The notes: a model not told the origin generated them from the sequence alone. A stretch of DNA of 64,000 bases from Candidatus Eiseniibacteriota bacterium (GCA_024276995.1 JAJRWB010000078.1:1-64000); one strand, 5' to 3'. Positions 54,688 through 63,639 are shown, counted from the stretch's first letter. Made by a program: numbers and translations.

Positions 54688-55466
54688 TGGGGATCCCGGT
54701 GACGCACATCGTTCTCGGGTTGGTGCAGGGATTCACGGAGTTCTTCCCCGTCTCCAGTTCGGGGCACCTCGTGCTCGCGCAGGAACTGCTCGGCGTGGCG
54801 CAAGAGGGGATTCTTCTCGAAGTGCTTCTCCACCTCGCCACGGTGCTCGTGGTGGTGTGGTTCTACAGGAAGAAGGTGGCCCATCTTCTTCAGCCCCGGT
54901 TCGACGAGGAGAGAAACCGTTACCGTCTCGCCGTCGTCGCCGGACTCGTCCCCGCCGGGATCGTCGGCGTCTTCTTCAAGGAGTGGTTCGAAAAGGCGTA
55001 CGAAAGTCCCGTCGCGGTGCTCGTCGCTCTGGGCGTGACCGGCGTGGTGCTCCTTCTCACCCGCTTCGCCCGGCCCGGTCGCCGGCCGCTCACCCTCCCG
55101 GTGGCGCTGCTCATCGGCATCGCCCAGTCGATCGCCATCCTGCCGGGCGTTTCCCGGTCGGGAGCGACCATCGCGGCGGCACTTTTTCTGGGCGTGGAAC
55201 GGGAAGAGGCGGCCCGTTTCTCCTTCCTCATATCGGTTCCCGCCATCCTCGGCGCCGCGCTCCTCACGCTGAAGGACCTCCCCGGCGCCGGCGCCGGGGA
55301 GGAACCGTTCGCCCCGGCCGCAGCGGGCATGATCGCCGCGGCCGTGGCGGGTATCATCGCCCTCCGGCTTTTGGTGAAGACGGTGATCCGGGGCCGGTTC
55401 GACCGGTGGGGGTGGTATTGCGTCGCCCTCTCCACGGTGGGGATCGTCGCCCTGCTCCTCCCATAG
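54687..55466 (+). CDS. uppP: Undecaprenyl-diphosphatase UppP (BacA)
   Basis: 259 residues, ATG overlapping the previous stop by one base (TGATG). Family motifs are GFTEFFPVSSSGHL near the start (catalytic Glu and Ser region) and PGVSRSGATIAAALFLG in the middle. Seven or eight hydrophobic segments mark it as an integral inner-membrane enzyme. It recycles undecaprenyl pyrophosphate for cell-wall synthesis, and overproduction confers bacitracin resistance in other species. The neighbouring UbiA-type gene also uses a polyprenyl substrate, so both act on isoprenoid lipids. Confidence 0.95.
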   Translation: MGIPVTHIVLGLVQGFTEFFPVSSSGHLVLAQELLGVAQEGILLEVLLHLATVLVVVWFYRKKVAHLLQPRFDEERNRYRLAVVAGLVPAGIVGVFFKEWFEKAYESPVAVLVALGVTGVVLLLTRFARPGRRPLTLPVALLIGIAQSIAILPGVSRSGATIAAALFLGVEREEAARFSFLISVPAILGAALLTLKDLPGAGAGEEPFAPAAAGMIAAAVAGIIALRLLVKTVIRGRFDRWGWYCVALSTVGIVALLLP

Positions 55467-55493
55467 GGCGCCCGGACCCGCCGGGAGGCGGAA

Positions 55494-55522
55494 TTGACAG
55501 GAAGGCCGCTCCGCGCTAAGCT
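55494..55522 (+). promoter_or_regulatory. Promoter of the first downstream TPR gene
   Basis: TTGACA (55494-55499), a 17-base spacer and TAAGCT (55517-55522), about 75 bases before the start codon. The -35 is perfect. Confidence 0.6.
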
Positions 55523-55596
55523 GATAAGCTGTTCTATCAACCGATCGGAGCCTGAGAGGGGCCTGTCATCTTATTCGGAAAGGAGCCGGCCGACCG

Positions 55597-56256
55597 ATGC
55601 GCCGTGTGACAACAACTGCAACGAATCTCGTGCTGAAACCGATCCTCCTCGGAGCGATTCTCCTGGTGTCCCACCTTCCCCCGGTCGTCCACGCCGACGA
55701 GATCGAACAGATCGAACAGCTCGGCCCGGACGATCGCGCCGTGCGCTACAAGGAACTCCTGAAAAAGAAACCCGGCTCGCCCGAGATTCTCTTCAAGCTC
55801 GGAAACGCCTACTTCGACCTCGAAAGCTACGAGCAGGCGGCGGAGACGTATCGGGCCGCCTGGGAGGCGGGCGCCGGCGATAAGGCTGTGCTCAACTTGG
55901 CGTTCGTGCTCGACAAGGAGGGCCTGCGCGACGAGGAAGGCAAGGTGTACGAGGAGGCACTGGCGAAGGAGCCGGACAACGCGCAACTACGCGCCCACTA
56001 CGGCGACTATCTTTCCGAAGGGGAGGATGAGGGCGAGGCGATCCGTCTAGCGATGGAACAGTACAGGCGCGCGCTCAATGCCGATCCGAACTCTCTCGAT
56101 GCGCATTTCGGACTCGGCGTTCTCTTCGCCCGCTCGGGTATTCTCGGGGAGGCGATCGTGGAGTGGAATCGGGTGGTTGAGATCGACGTCAACAGCGACC
56201 TGGCGAGAACCGCCCGCACCAATATTCTCCGCGCCGAGGCGAAACTCGGCCGTTGA
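55597..56256 (+). CDS. Exported TPR-repeat protein
   Basis: 219 residues. The N-terminal hydrophobic segment (residues about 12-30, ending VVHADE) is a probable signal peptide. About five TPR-like helices follow (LFKLGNAYFDLESYEQAAETY, LGVLFARSGILGEAIVEWNRV). It is preceded by its own promoter and followed 69 bases on by a TPR lipoprotein; they probably form a two-gene unit of periplasmic scaffolds. The partner proteins are not identified. Confidence 0.82.
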   Translation: MRRVTTTATNLVLKPILLGAILLVSHLPPVVHADEIEQIEQLGPDDRAVRYKELLKKKPGSPEILFKLGNAYFDLESYEQAAETYRAAWEAGAGDKAVLNLAFVLDKEGLRDEEGKVYEEALAKEPDNAQLRAHYGDYLSEGEDEGEAIRLAMEQYRRALNADPNSLDAHFGLGVLFARSGILGEAIVEWNRVVEIDVNSDLARTARTNILRAEAKLGR

Positions 56257-56325
56257 CGGTGTCCCACGGCCTTCGTAGAGTGGGCCCGGCCCCTGAAGAA
56301 ACGGTATCCAGGAGGTAATGGACCG

Positions 56326-57501
56326 ATGAAATATGGATGGAAAAGCACCAAGCGGTGCGCCTGGCTGTTCGCCGCCGCCCTTCTGGTCGGCGCCGGATGC
56401 CAGGCGGTGCACGAAGACGTACTCGAATACGACCGGCCCGAAGTGGATTTGGACGAAACAGAGCAGGTCCGCCGGCTGCTCGACAGCGCGAATTCGTACC
56501 TGAAGAGCGAGATCTATCCCGAGGCGGAGAAGAACTACCGCAAGGTGCTCCGCATCGATCCGGCGAACCGCACGGCGAACATCAACCTCTCATACGCCCT
56601 GCGCAAGCAGCAGCGCGCCGACGAGGCTTTCGATCTCGACTACAAATTCACCCAGCGCTTTCCCGATGACGCCGAAGGGCATGCCCGTCTCGCGGCGGCT
56701 TACGCGGGGGACCGGGATGACATAGCGTCCGCCGCGAAGTCGATGGAAAGGGCGATCGCCATCGACGGGAAAGAGGTGTCGTACTACACCGACCTCGGTT
56801 ACTACTACGCCGAACTGGAACAGTACGACGAGGCGATCGGCGCCTACGAGAAAGCCGCCGAACTCGATCCGGAGAATGAAACCACCCAAAAAGCGCTCGT
56901 TCAGCTCTACGAGAAATCGGGCGACGTCGAAGCGCTCATCCGTTCGAAGGAGAAGCAACTCGCCGATGATCCGGAAAACGCGAGACTGCTGAACGACCTG
57001 GCGAAACTGAAGAGGGACCAGGAGGATTACACCGCCGCCGCCGAATACTACGAGCGGCTCTCGAAGGTGGACGAGGGGAATGCGGCGGTGCTGCGCAACC
57101 TGGCCGTGTGCTATCTCCAGGTGCCCGACAGCACGGCGGCGCTCGAAACGTACAAGCGCGTGGTGGAGGCGGACCCGAACGATACGGAAAGCTACGTCCG
57201 TCTCGCGGAGCTCGAGGGATCGCCCACGTTTCAGCGCTACAGCGACGCCATCAAGACGGTCCGCATCGCCCTCGACCGGGACGAAGGCAACGCCCGCGGA
57301 TGGTGCGTCTGGGGAAAGGCACTGGAGAACCTGAAGCAATACGACCAGGCGAAGACGAAGTTCAACAAGGCGGTGGAGCTGAACGATCCCGTGTGGTCCG
57401 CTTACGCGAGCCAGGAGTTGGTGAGGCAGGACCAGTTGATCGAGCGGGCGAAGAAACTCGCCGATAAGGCGAAGTACGAGGCGACGGAATACGGCGACTG
57501 A
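56326..57501 (+). CDS. TPR-repeat lipoprotein
   Basis: 391 residues, ATG 56326 after AGGAGG. Lipoprotein signal: hydrophobic core CAWLFAAALL then lipobox VGAGC (Cys25). The mature part holds about ten TPRs (AEKNYRKVLRIDPANRTANIN, LGYYYAELEQYDEAIGAYEKAA, AAEYYERLSKVDEGNAAVL). Membrane-anchored TPR proteins of this form often serve outer-membrane biogenesis or secretion complexes; the specific role is unknown. A strong terminator follows the stop. Confidence 0.85.
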   Translation: MKYGWKSTKRCAWLFAAALLVGAGCQAVHEDVLEYDRPEVDLDETEQVRRLLDSANSYLKSEIYPEAEKNYRKVLRIDPANRTANINLSYALRKQQRADEAFDLDYKFTQRFPDDAEGHARLAAAYAGDRDDIASAAKSMERAIAIDGKEVSYYTDLGYYYAELEQYDEAIGAYEKAAELDPENETTQKALVQLYEKSGDVEALIRSKEKQLADDPENARLLNDLAKLKRDQEDYTAAAEYYERLSKVDEGNAAVLRNLAVCYLQVPDSTAALETYKRVVEADPNDTESYVRLAELEGSPTFQRYSDAIKTVRIALDRDEGNARGWCVWGKALENLKQYDQAKTKFNKAVELNDPVWSAYASQELVRQDQLIERAKKLADKAKYEATEYGD

Positions 57502-57541
57502 TCCGCCGCGCCCGTCCGGGAATCGAATCGAACCTGTTCGT

Positions 57542-57574
57542 GCCCGCGTCTCGATCCGAGGCGCGGGCGCTTTT
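57542..57574 (+). terminator. Rho-independent terminator after the TPR lipoprotein gene
   Basis: A 12-bp stem with one G-T pair (57542-57553 with 57557-57568), a 3-base loop, then GCTTTT. Confidence 0.85.
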
Positions 57575-57595
57575 CCGAAGGGAGGGAGTATCCCT

Positions 57596-58744
57596 GTGGG
57601 ATCGGCCGAGAGGATCTACATCGACCACAACGCCACCACGCCGGTCAGACCGGAGGTGATCGACGTCGTTATTTCCGTTCTTCGCGAGTGCGGTGGAAAC
57701 CCGTCGAGCGCCCACGCGAGCGGGAGAAGATCGCGCGAACATCTCGAGGATGCCCGCAGTCGTGTCGCGGCGGCGATCGGCGCGAAGGCGGAAGAGATCG
57801 TGTTCACCGCGAGCGGGACGGAGGCGAACAATCTCGCCCTTCGCGGGTTCGCCCGGACGGCGGGCGCCGGGACGGTGGTCACGTCGAATGTGGAGCATCC
57901 CGCCGTCGAGCTGCCGTGCATCGAGCTGGAAGAGGCCGGCTTCGCGGTGGTGCGCTGCGGTGTCGAGCCGTCGGGGCGCGTCGACTCCGCGACGTTCACC
58001 GGGCGTTTCGACGACACCGTTTTCCTGGCGTCGCTCATTCACGGACAGAACGAGACCGGTGTCATTCAGCCCGTCCGGGCCGTGGGCGACGCATGCCGCG
58101 CTAGGGGGATTCCTTTCCACATCGATGCCGCGCAGACCATCGGAAAGCTGCCGGTGAACGTTACGCGCGATCCGATCGACATGATGACCATCGTGGGGCA
58201 CAAATTCTACGCTCCCAAGGGATCGGCGGCGCTTTATATTCGAAAGGGATTCGACGTGGCGCCGGTTCTTCTCGGTGGTGGCCAGGAGCGGGGGATGCGG
58301 CCGGGTACGGAGAACATCGCCCTCGCCGCGGCCCTCGCGACGGCGATCGAACTCGCCGTGAGGGAGCAGCCCGGGGAGAAGGTGCGCCTCCGTTCGATGC
58401 GCGATCGTTTCGAGCGGGAGCTAACCCGTTCGGTGGACGGAGTCACCGTGGTGGGCGAGGGCGCCGACCGGCTTCCGGGAACGAGTTGCCTTCTCTTCGA
58501 CGGCCTCTTCGGCCACGACATCGCGCGAAACCTCGATGAAAGGGGAATCGAGATCTCCACCGGCTCGGCATGCCATTCCGGATCGGTGGAGCCGTCGGCG
58601 GTGCTCCTTGCCATGGGCGTCGAGCCGGGACTTGCCACCGGGGCGATCCGCGTCGGCTTCGGCCACGGCAATGATGAAAGCGACGTGGACCGTCTTCTCG
58701 AGGAACTGGTCGATGTTTGCCGGAAGCTTCGCGACCATGGCTGA
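57596..58744 (+). CDS. Cysteine desulfurase (NifS/IscS family)
   Basis: 382 residues, GTG start after GGAGGGAG. PLP aminotransferase class V fold: IYIDHNATTPVRPEV at the start, ASGTEANNLAL, the PLP lysine 203 in VGHKFYAPKG, RPGTENIA, and the active-site Cys326 in STGSACHSG. It removes sulfur from cysteine as an enzyme-bound persulfide. Length and the SGSACxSG loop fit group I (NifS/IscS). The stop overlaps the mnmA start by eight bases, indicating that it feeds sulfur to tRNA thiolation, though iron-sulfur cluster supply is also possible. Confidence 0.95.
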   Translation: MGSAERIYIDHNATTPVRPEVIDVVISVLRECGGNPSSAHASGRRSREHLEDARSRVAAAIGAKAEEIVFTASGTEANNLALRGFARTAGAGTVVTSNVEHPAVELPCIELEEAGFAVVRCGVEPSGRVDSATFTGRFDDTVFLASLIHGQNETGVIQPVRAVGDACRARGIPFHIDAAQTIGKLPVNVTRDPIDMMTIVGHKFYAPKGSAALYIRKGFDVAPVLLGGGQERGMRPGTENIALAAALATAIELAVREQPGEKVRLRSMRDRFERELTRSVDGVTVVGEGADRLPGTSCLLFDGLFGHDIARNLDERGIEISTGSACHSGSVEPSAVLLAMGVEPGLATGAIRVGFGHGNDESDVDRLLEELVDVCRKLRDHG

Positions 58745-59849
58745 GAGGAAGGGCGCTAACGTCCTGCCCGCCCATGGGGATCGTGTGGCGGTCGCCATGA
58801 GCGGCGGCGTCGACAGTTCCCTTGCCGCGGCACTCCTTGTCGAGCGCGGTTGTCGCGTCACCGGCATCACCCTCAAGCTTTGGTGCAGTGATGATTTCCC
58901 GCACCTGGAGAGCGAGAAGTCGTGCTGCTCCGCCGAGGCGATCGAAGATGCCGCAGCCGTTGCCGCGCGGCTCGGTATCGCCCACCACGTGTGGGATTTC
59001 AGCGATTCCTTCAGGAGAGAAGTGATCGAGCCTTTCCGGCGCGAGTACGCCCGAGGGAGGACACCGAATCCCTGTGTCGACTGCAACAGGCGCATCCGAT
59101 TCCGCGATCTCCACGAGAAACTTGTCCGCGCCGGTTTCGATGCGGTCGCCACCGGTCACTACGCCCGCATCGAAGAGGATCGGCGGGGAAGGAGGCGGCT
59201 CCTGCGCGGACGGGATCGCGCAAAGGATCAATCATACGTCCTGTGGGGGATCGATCCGGAGGCGCTTCGCTCGGCGGCGTTTCCGGTGGGCGATTTCACG
59301 AAGAGCGATGTGCGGCGTCTTTGCGCGGAGAGAGGGCTCGCCGTGGCGGATAAGGAGGAGAGCCAGGATATCTGTTTCGTGCCCGATCACGACGTGGCGG
59401 CATTCCTCGGTGCACTTAAGCCTGGGATCATCGTCGATCGGTCGGGCGCGAAGGTGGGGGACCACGGCGGTGCGGCGCGGTTCACCGTGGGGCAGCGGCG
59501 CGGTCTCGGCGTGTCGGCGAAGCGTCCGCTTTATGTCACTGCCGTGGACACGGCGAACAACGTGGTCCAGGTCGGGCACGAGGAGGAACTCTTCTCCACC
59601 GGCGCCGTCGCCGCCGATGTGAACCTCCTCGTCTCCGCCGAGGAGCTTACGGATTCTTCCGGCCTGTCGGCGAAGATCCGTTACCGCCATGAACCGGCCC
59701 GCGCAGAGATGCGCATCGACGAAGGCCGGCGGCTGCGCGTCCGCTTCGACGAGCCGCAGCGCGCGATTACTCCGGGACAGTCGGTGGTGATCTACCGGGG
59801 CGACGAGGTTCTCGGCGGCGGCGTGATCGACGGCGCCATCCGAGCGTGA
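58737..59849 (+). CDS. mnmA: tRNA-specific 2-thiouridylase MnmA
   Basis: 370 residues. ATP-binding P-loop SGGVDSS near residue 22, GHYARI, the catalytic cysteine pair with Cys116 in PCVDCNRRIRF and a second Cys in SQDICFV, then the C-terminal beta domain ending GGGVIDG. MnmA activates the C2 of uridine-34 with ATP and accepts sulfur relayed from a cysteine desulfurase, forming s2U in tRNA-Lys, -Glu and -Gln. The overlap with the upstream desulfurase gene supports this. Length agrees with the usual ~360-370. Confidence 0.95.
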   Translation: MAERKGANVLPAHGDRVAVAMSGGVDSSLAAALLVERGCRVTGITLKLWCSDDFPHLESEKSCCSAEAIEDAAAVAARLGIAHHVWDFSDSFRREVIEPFRREYARGRTPNPCVDCNRRIRFRDLHEKLVRAGFDAVATGHYARIEEDRRGRRRLLRGRDRAKDQSYVLWGIDPEALRSAAFPVGDFTKSDVRRLCAERGLAVADKEESQDICFVPDHDVAAFLGALKPGIIVDRSGAKVGDHGGAARFTVGQRRGLGVSAKRPLYVTAVDTANNVVQVGHEEELFSTGAVAADVNLLVSAEELTDSSGLSAKIRYRHEPARAEMRIDEGRRLRVRFDEPQRAITPGQSVVIYRGDEVLGGGVIDGAIRA

Positions 59850-59868
59850 AGATCCGCCGAATGGCTTC

Positions 59869-59897
59869 TTGAAAATAACCGCGCAACATGTTATTAT
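59869..59897 (+). promoter_or_regulatory. Consensus promoter of the LVIVD-repeat gene
   Basis: TTGAAA (59869-59874), exactly 17 bases, TATTAT (59892-59897). The -35 and the first spacer bases (TTGAAAATAACCG) match those of the promoter at 63505 nearly base for base. Confidence 0.85.
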
Positions 59898-59974
59898 TCA
59901 ACGGCCTTTAAGAGCCGTGCTTGAATTTCCGGCTTCCTGAAACGTGCCGGTTCCCCCGCCGGAGTGGTGATCCG

Positions 59975-62900
59975 TTGGCGTTCATCGACCGTTCATTCCG
60001 CCTATCCGCACTCCGGCGGGTGCTTCCGGCACTCCTCGCGGTATCGGTTGTCCTCTTTCCCCGGGAGGGGACGGCGTTCTCGTTCACCGAGGATTTCACG
60101 TCCACCCAGTTCGAAGATACGCTACAGACGACGGCATTCTGGGACACACTGTCGGGATCGTTGAAGCTTCATCCTTTTCGGGTCGCCGACGTGGGCGCGT
60201 TCGATACGCCGAACTACGCCCACATCGTGGCGGCCTCCGGACAGTACCTCTACGTAGCGGACGGGTCGGCGGGGGTGCAGATCCTCGACATTTCCGACCC
60301 GACGAACCCTCTCGCCGCGGGGAGCTACGCCGCGCTCGACTACACCTACGATGTGGTGGTGCGGGGGGATCTCGCCTTCGCAGCGAGTCGTGATGCCGGG
60401 CTTCTCGTTCTCGATATCAGCAATCCGGTGGCGCCGGCGCTTCTGGGAATCTACAACACGCCGAGCTACGCCGCGAATATCGACGTGTCGGGCGACATCG
60501 TCTTCGTGGCGAACGCCGCGGGGGGGCTCTACCTGGTCGACGTAAGCATCCCCTCTGCGCCCGTTCTCGCCGGCTCTCTCGACGTGGGGGTATCGGTGCT
60601 CGATGTGATGGTCCGAGGGAATTATGCCTACCTCGCTTGCGGTGGTTCCGGTCTATTCGTGGCGAACGTGAGCGATCCGACGGCGCCGACGGTGATCGGA
60701 TCGTTCGATACGCCCGGTTCGGCGTTCTCCCTCGATGTTTCGGGGAACCGCGTGTTCGTCGCCGACTGGGCATCGGGGCTCCAGGTGATCGACGTCACCG
60801 ATCCCGCCTTTCCAACACTCCTCGGTAGCTACCCCAGTTCGGGGGCGACCTATTTCGTCGCCGTGGACGGCGATCGGGCGTACATGGCGGACGGCCCCGC
60901 CGGGGTGTTCGTGCTCGACGTCGGCGGAACGGGGTCTCCCGTCCTTCTTCGATCGATCGATACACCGGGAAACGCGAAAGGGCTCGATCTGGAAGGGGAT
61001 GTCCTCTGGGTGGCGGACGGTTCTTCCGGTGTGCGCGCCCTCGGCATCGCCACGCCCGTTCTCCCGGCGGAGGCGGGAAGCATCGACACGCCCGGCTCGG
61101 CGTACGGCATCGCCGTATCGGGACTTTTTGCGTGGGTGGCGGACGGCATCGGAGGGGTGAGGACGCTCGATATGTCCGAGCCGTCCGCCCCGGTCGACGC
61201 CGGTGCCCTCGCTTTCGGGGGGATCACGTACGACGTGGCGGTGGAGGGAGATCTTCTCGTCGCGGCGTCGGGGCCGGCGGGCCTGGAGATGATCGACATC
61301 ACCACCCCTTCCACACCGTCACTCACCGCCACGGTAAACACCGCCGGTTCGGCGACAGGCGTCGCCCTCTCGGGGAAATATGCCTGGGTGGCCGATGATG
61401 TGGATGGGCTGAAGGTGTACGACATCTCGAATCGGGCGGCGCCGGCGCCGGTGGGGAGTCTCGCCACGGCGGGAAGCGCCAACGCGGTCGCCCTTTCCGG
61501 CGATTATGCCTATGTGGCGGGCGGTCCGGCGGGGCTCCAAGTGATCGACATCACCGACCCGGCCGCTCCCGCGTCGGTTGCATCTTCGGCCACCGCCGAT
61601 TTCGCTTCCGACGTGGCGGTCGGCGGCGACTGGGCGTTCGTCGCCGACGGTTCCGCCGGGCTGCGGATTCTCGATATCACGAATCCCGCTTCGCCCGTTC
61701 TCGCCGGGATCTACGACACACCCGGTTTCGCCCGGGGCGTCTCCCTCGCGGGGCGCTATGCTTTCGTGGCGGACAACGGCGCCGGTGTCATGGTGATCGA
61801 CGTGAGCAACCGGAACGCACCGGTACTCTTCGGGAGCTACGACACCGCCGGTCCCGCCTACGGCGTAGCCCCGTACGGCGGCCATCTTCTCGTGGCGGAC
61901 GGCGTATCGGGGGTTGTATCGCTGGAGGTGTTCCATTCCGACTTCGATCTCTCTCGAAACGCGGGACGATCGAAGGTGATTCACAGCGGTCTTTATGAAA
62001 TCGCTGCCGCCAAACTGATGTTCACCGGAACAGGCGGCATCGCATGGGAGGTGAGCGCCGACAGCGGAATGTCGTGGGAGACGCTCGTCTCCGGCGGGCC
62101 GTGGGCGGCGCTCTCCGGCCCGGGGACCGATCTCCTATGGCGATCGACCCACGGTTACGACACGCCGGGGGTGAACCCGTCGTGCGATGCCCTCACGGTG
62201 GAATGGCTCCATTCGCCGGCGCTCATCGACTCGGTGGTCGATCTCCCCGCCGACCAAGGCGGAACGGTGCGGATCTACTTCTCGGCGTCGGGTCTCGATA
62301 TCCCGGCGCAGACCGCCTTTCCGATCGCCTCGTACGGCGTATGGCGAAGGATTCCCCCCGGGCCGCTCCGGGCGGCGGCGCTCTCCGGCGCGGTGGAAGA
62401 GGAGGAGTCGCTCATCCCCGGCGCGACGATGGTCACGTCGAAGGGGAGGCGTTTCCTCGTGAATGATGCGGGGAAAGTGGCGGGCACGTTCCCGCCCGGC
62501 GTTTGGGAAGCACTCGGCTCCTTCGCCGCCACGCAACAGGAATCGTACATCACCCCGGCGGCCACCCTAGGCGATTCCACTTCATCGGGCGTGTTCTACA
62601 CCGCCTACTGCATCACCGCCCATACGACGACGCCGTCGGTGTGGTACGCCGGCGCACCGGACAGCGGCTACTCGATCGACAACATCGCCCCCGCACCGCC
62701 GGTCGGCCCAGTTCTCGTCGCACCCCACCAGGTGACCTGGGAGCGGGGCGTCGAGCCCGATCTGAACTACTACGCGGTCTATCTCGCCGCGGACAGCAGC
62801 GCGACGCCTCTCACCGCCGATCGGATCGGCTTCACCGTCGATACGACTTTCGCCCTTCCCGATACGAGCGGCGGCTACTTCATCTTGGTCACAGCCTTCG

Positions 62901-63259
62901 ACAACGCCGGAAACGAAAGCGATCCGTCGACGGCCGTTCTCGACATCACCGGTGTGAACGCCGCCGGATCGAATCCGATCGTGCCGTTCCATCTCTACGG
63001 GAACAGCCCGAACCCGTTCAATCCCGAGACGGTGTTTCGTTATACCCTCCCCGGGGCGGAGCGGGTTCGCCTGGTTATCATCGACGTGGTGGGGAGGGAG
63101 ATCGCCACGATCGACGAGGGATACCGCGAAGCCGGCCTGCACAAGGCCCGCTGGGACGGACGAAACCGCGCCGGGGTGGAGGCGGCGTCGGGAATCTACT
63201 TCGCCAGGCTCGAGGGGGAGGAGAATCGGGCGACAAGGCGAATCGTCCTCCTACGTTGA
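59975..63259 (+). CDS. Large exported LVIVD-repeat beta-propeller protein with FlgD/Ig-like tail
   Basis: 1094 residues. TTG 59975 is chosen with GGAG upstream and within the predicted transcript; an earlier in-frame TTG (59921) has no SD. The N-terminus has a hydrophobic export segment (residues about 17-29). Residues about 76-655 hold 14 LVIVD-type repeats of ~42 residues, each following the plan DTPGxAxxVxVSGxYAYVAD then G-L-x-V-I-D-I. The next ~230 residues are a mixed beta region and an Fn3-like domain (QVTWERGVEPDLNYYAVYL). The FlgD-like module begins NPFNPETVFRY and ends RRIVLLR. It has no catalytic motif; a large surface binding or adhesion role is likely. Confidence 0.87.
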   Translation: MAFIDRSFRLSALRRVLPALLAVSVVLFPREGTAFSFTEDFTSTQFEDTLQTTAFWDTLSGSLKLHPFRVADVGAFDTPNYAHIVAASGQYLYVADGSAGVQILDISDPTNPLAAGSYAALDYTYDVVVRGDLAFAASRDAGLLVLDISNPVAPALLGIYNTPSYAANIDVSGDIVFVANAAGGLYLVDVSIPSAPVLAGSLDVGVSVLDVMVRGNYAYLACGGSGLFVANVSDPTAPTVIGSFDTPGSAFSLDVSGNRVFVADWASGLQVIDVTDPAFPTLLGSYPSSGATYFVAVDGDRAYMADGPAGVFVLDVGGTGSPVLLRSIDTPGNAKGLDLEGDVLWVADGSSGVRALGIATPVLPAEAGSIDTPGSAYGIAVSGLFAWVADGIGGVRTLDMSEPSAPVDAGALAFGGITYDVAVEGDLLVAASGPAGLEMIDITTPSTPSLTATVNTAGSATGVALSGKYAWVADDVDGLKVYDISNRAAPAPVGSLATAGSANAVALSGDYAYVAGGPAGLQVIDITDPAAPASVASSATADFASDVAVGGDWAFVADGSAGLRILDITNPASPVLAGIYDTPGFARGVSLAGRYAFVADNGAGVMVIDVSNRNAPVLFGSYDTAGPAYGVAPYGGHLLVADGVSGVVSLEVFHSDFDLSRNAGRSKVIHSGLYEIAAAKLMFTGTGGIAWEVSADSGMSWETLVSGGPWAALSGPGTDLLWRSTHGYDTPGVNPSCDALTVEWLHSPALIDSVVDLPADQGGTVRIYFSASGLDIPAQTAFPIASYGVWRRIPPGPLRAAALSGAVEEEESLIPGATMVTSKGRRFLVNDAGKVAGTFPPGVWEALGSFAATQQESYITPAATLGDSTSSGVFYTAYCITAHTTTPSVWYAGAPDSGYSIDNIAPAPPVGPVLVAPHQVTWERGVEPDLNYYAVYLAADSSATPLTADRIGFTVDTTFALPDTSGGYFILVTAFDNAGNESDPSTAVLDITGVNAAGSNPIVPFHLYGNSPNPFNPETVFRYTLPGAERVRLVIIDVVGREIATIDEGYREAGLHKARWDGRNRAGVEAASGIYFARLEGEENRATRRIVLLR
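60200..61935 (+). repeat. Fourteen coding repeats of about 126 bp (LVIVD-type)
   Basis: Tandem diverged repeats, each encoding about 42 residues and mostly ending in a D/N-T-P/A-G box before the next. The first 13 are complete; the 14th lacks its final strand and runs into a different sequence. The number fits two seven-bladed propellers. Confidence 0.8.
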
Positions 63260-63639
63260 GATGGAACGGTTGTATTCGCCAAGCTGGATCGTCCCGTCGA
63301 ACTTCCCTCCGGCGATGTGGAACGCTTATCGCCCGGTTCGCGTCCTGTGCGAGGCCCCTTCCGCTCACGCCCCGTACAATGCGGGTTTTCCCTTCCTTTC
63401 CCGATTCGTTCCAGCCCCGATTGAATACTCCAGCGACAAAGGAACGAATCCGTGCAAATCGGTGACAATTAACGATCTATAAGGGTGTTTCCCTCCGTTT
63501 GAGCTTGAAAGTAACCGTCAAGTGTGGTAATATCCTGCCGAGTCGTCGGAATATTCTGCGTCACTCCCCCGACGCATCCCCCCTTTTTCGGTGCTCACAA
63601 TATGTGATCGAACCGGGAACCTGGGCAGGAGGCTATTGT
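63260..63639. other. 380-base intergenic region, no gene seen
   Basis: One 73-codon frame (63261-63482) is open but has no ribosome site and an uninformative peptide. No hairpin terminator for the LVIVD gene was found. The main feature is the promoter at 63505-63533, followed by a leader of about 100 bases ending in GGAGG. Confidence 0.6.
63505..63533 (+). promoter_or_regulatory. Consensus extended -10 promoter of the last gene
   Basis: TTGAAA (63505-63510), exactly 17 bases, TAATAT (63528-63533) preceded by TGG (63525-63527), an extended -10. The -35 and first spacer bases match those upstream of the LVIVD gene. Confidence 0.85.

Noticed and set aside
60200-61935. CRISPR-like regular spacing
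   Set aside because: The ~126-bp periodicity is a protein-coding LVIVD repeat with diverged copies and no spacers.
63261-63482. 73-codon frame after the LVIVD gene
   Set aside because: No ribosome site, no recognisable sequence, and it precedes the promoter of the next gene without one of its own.
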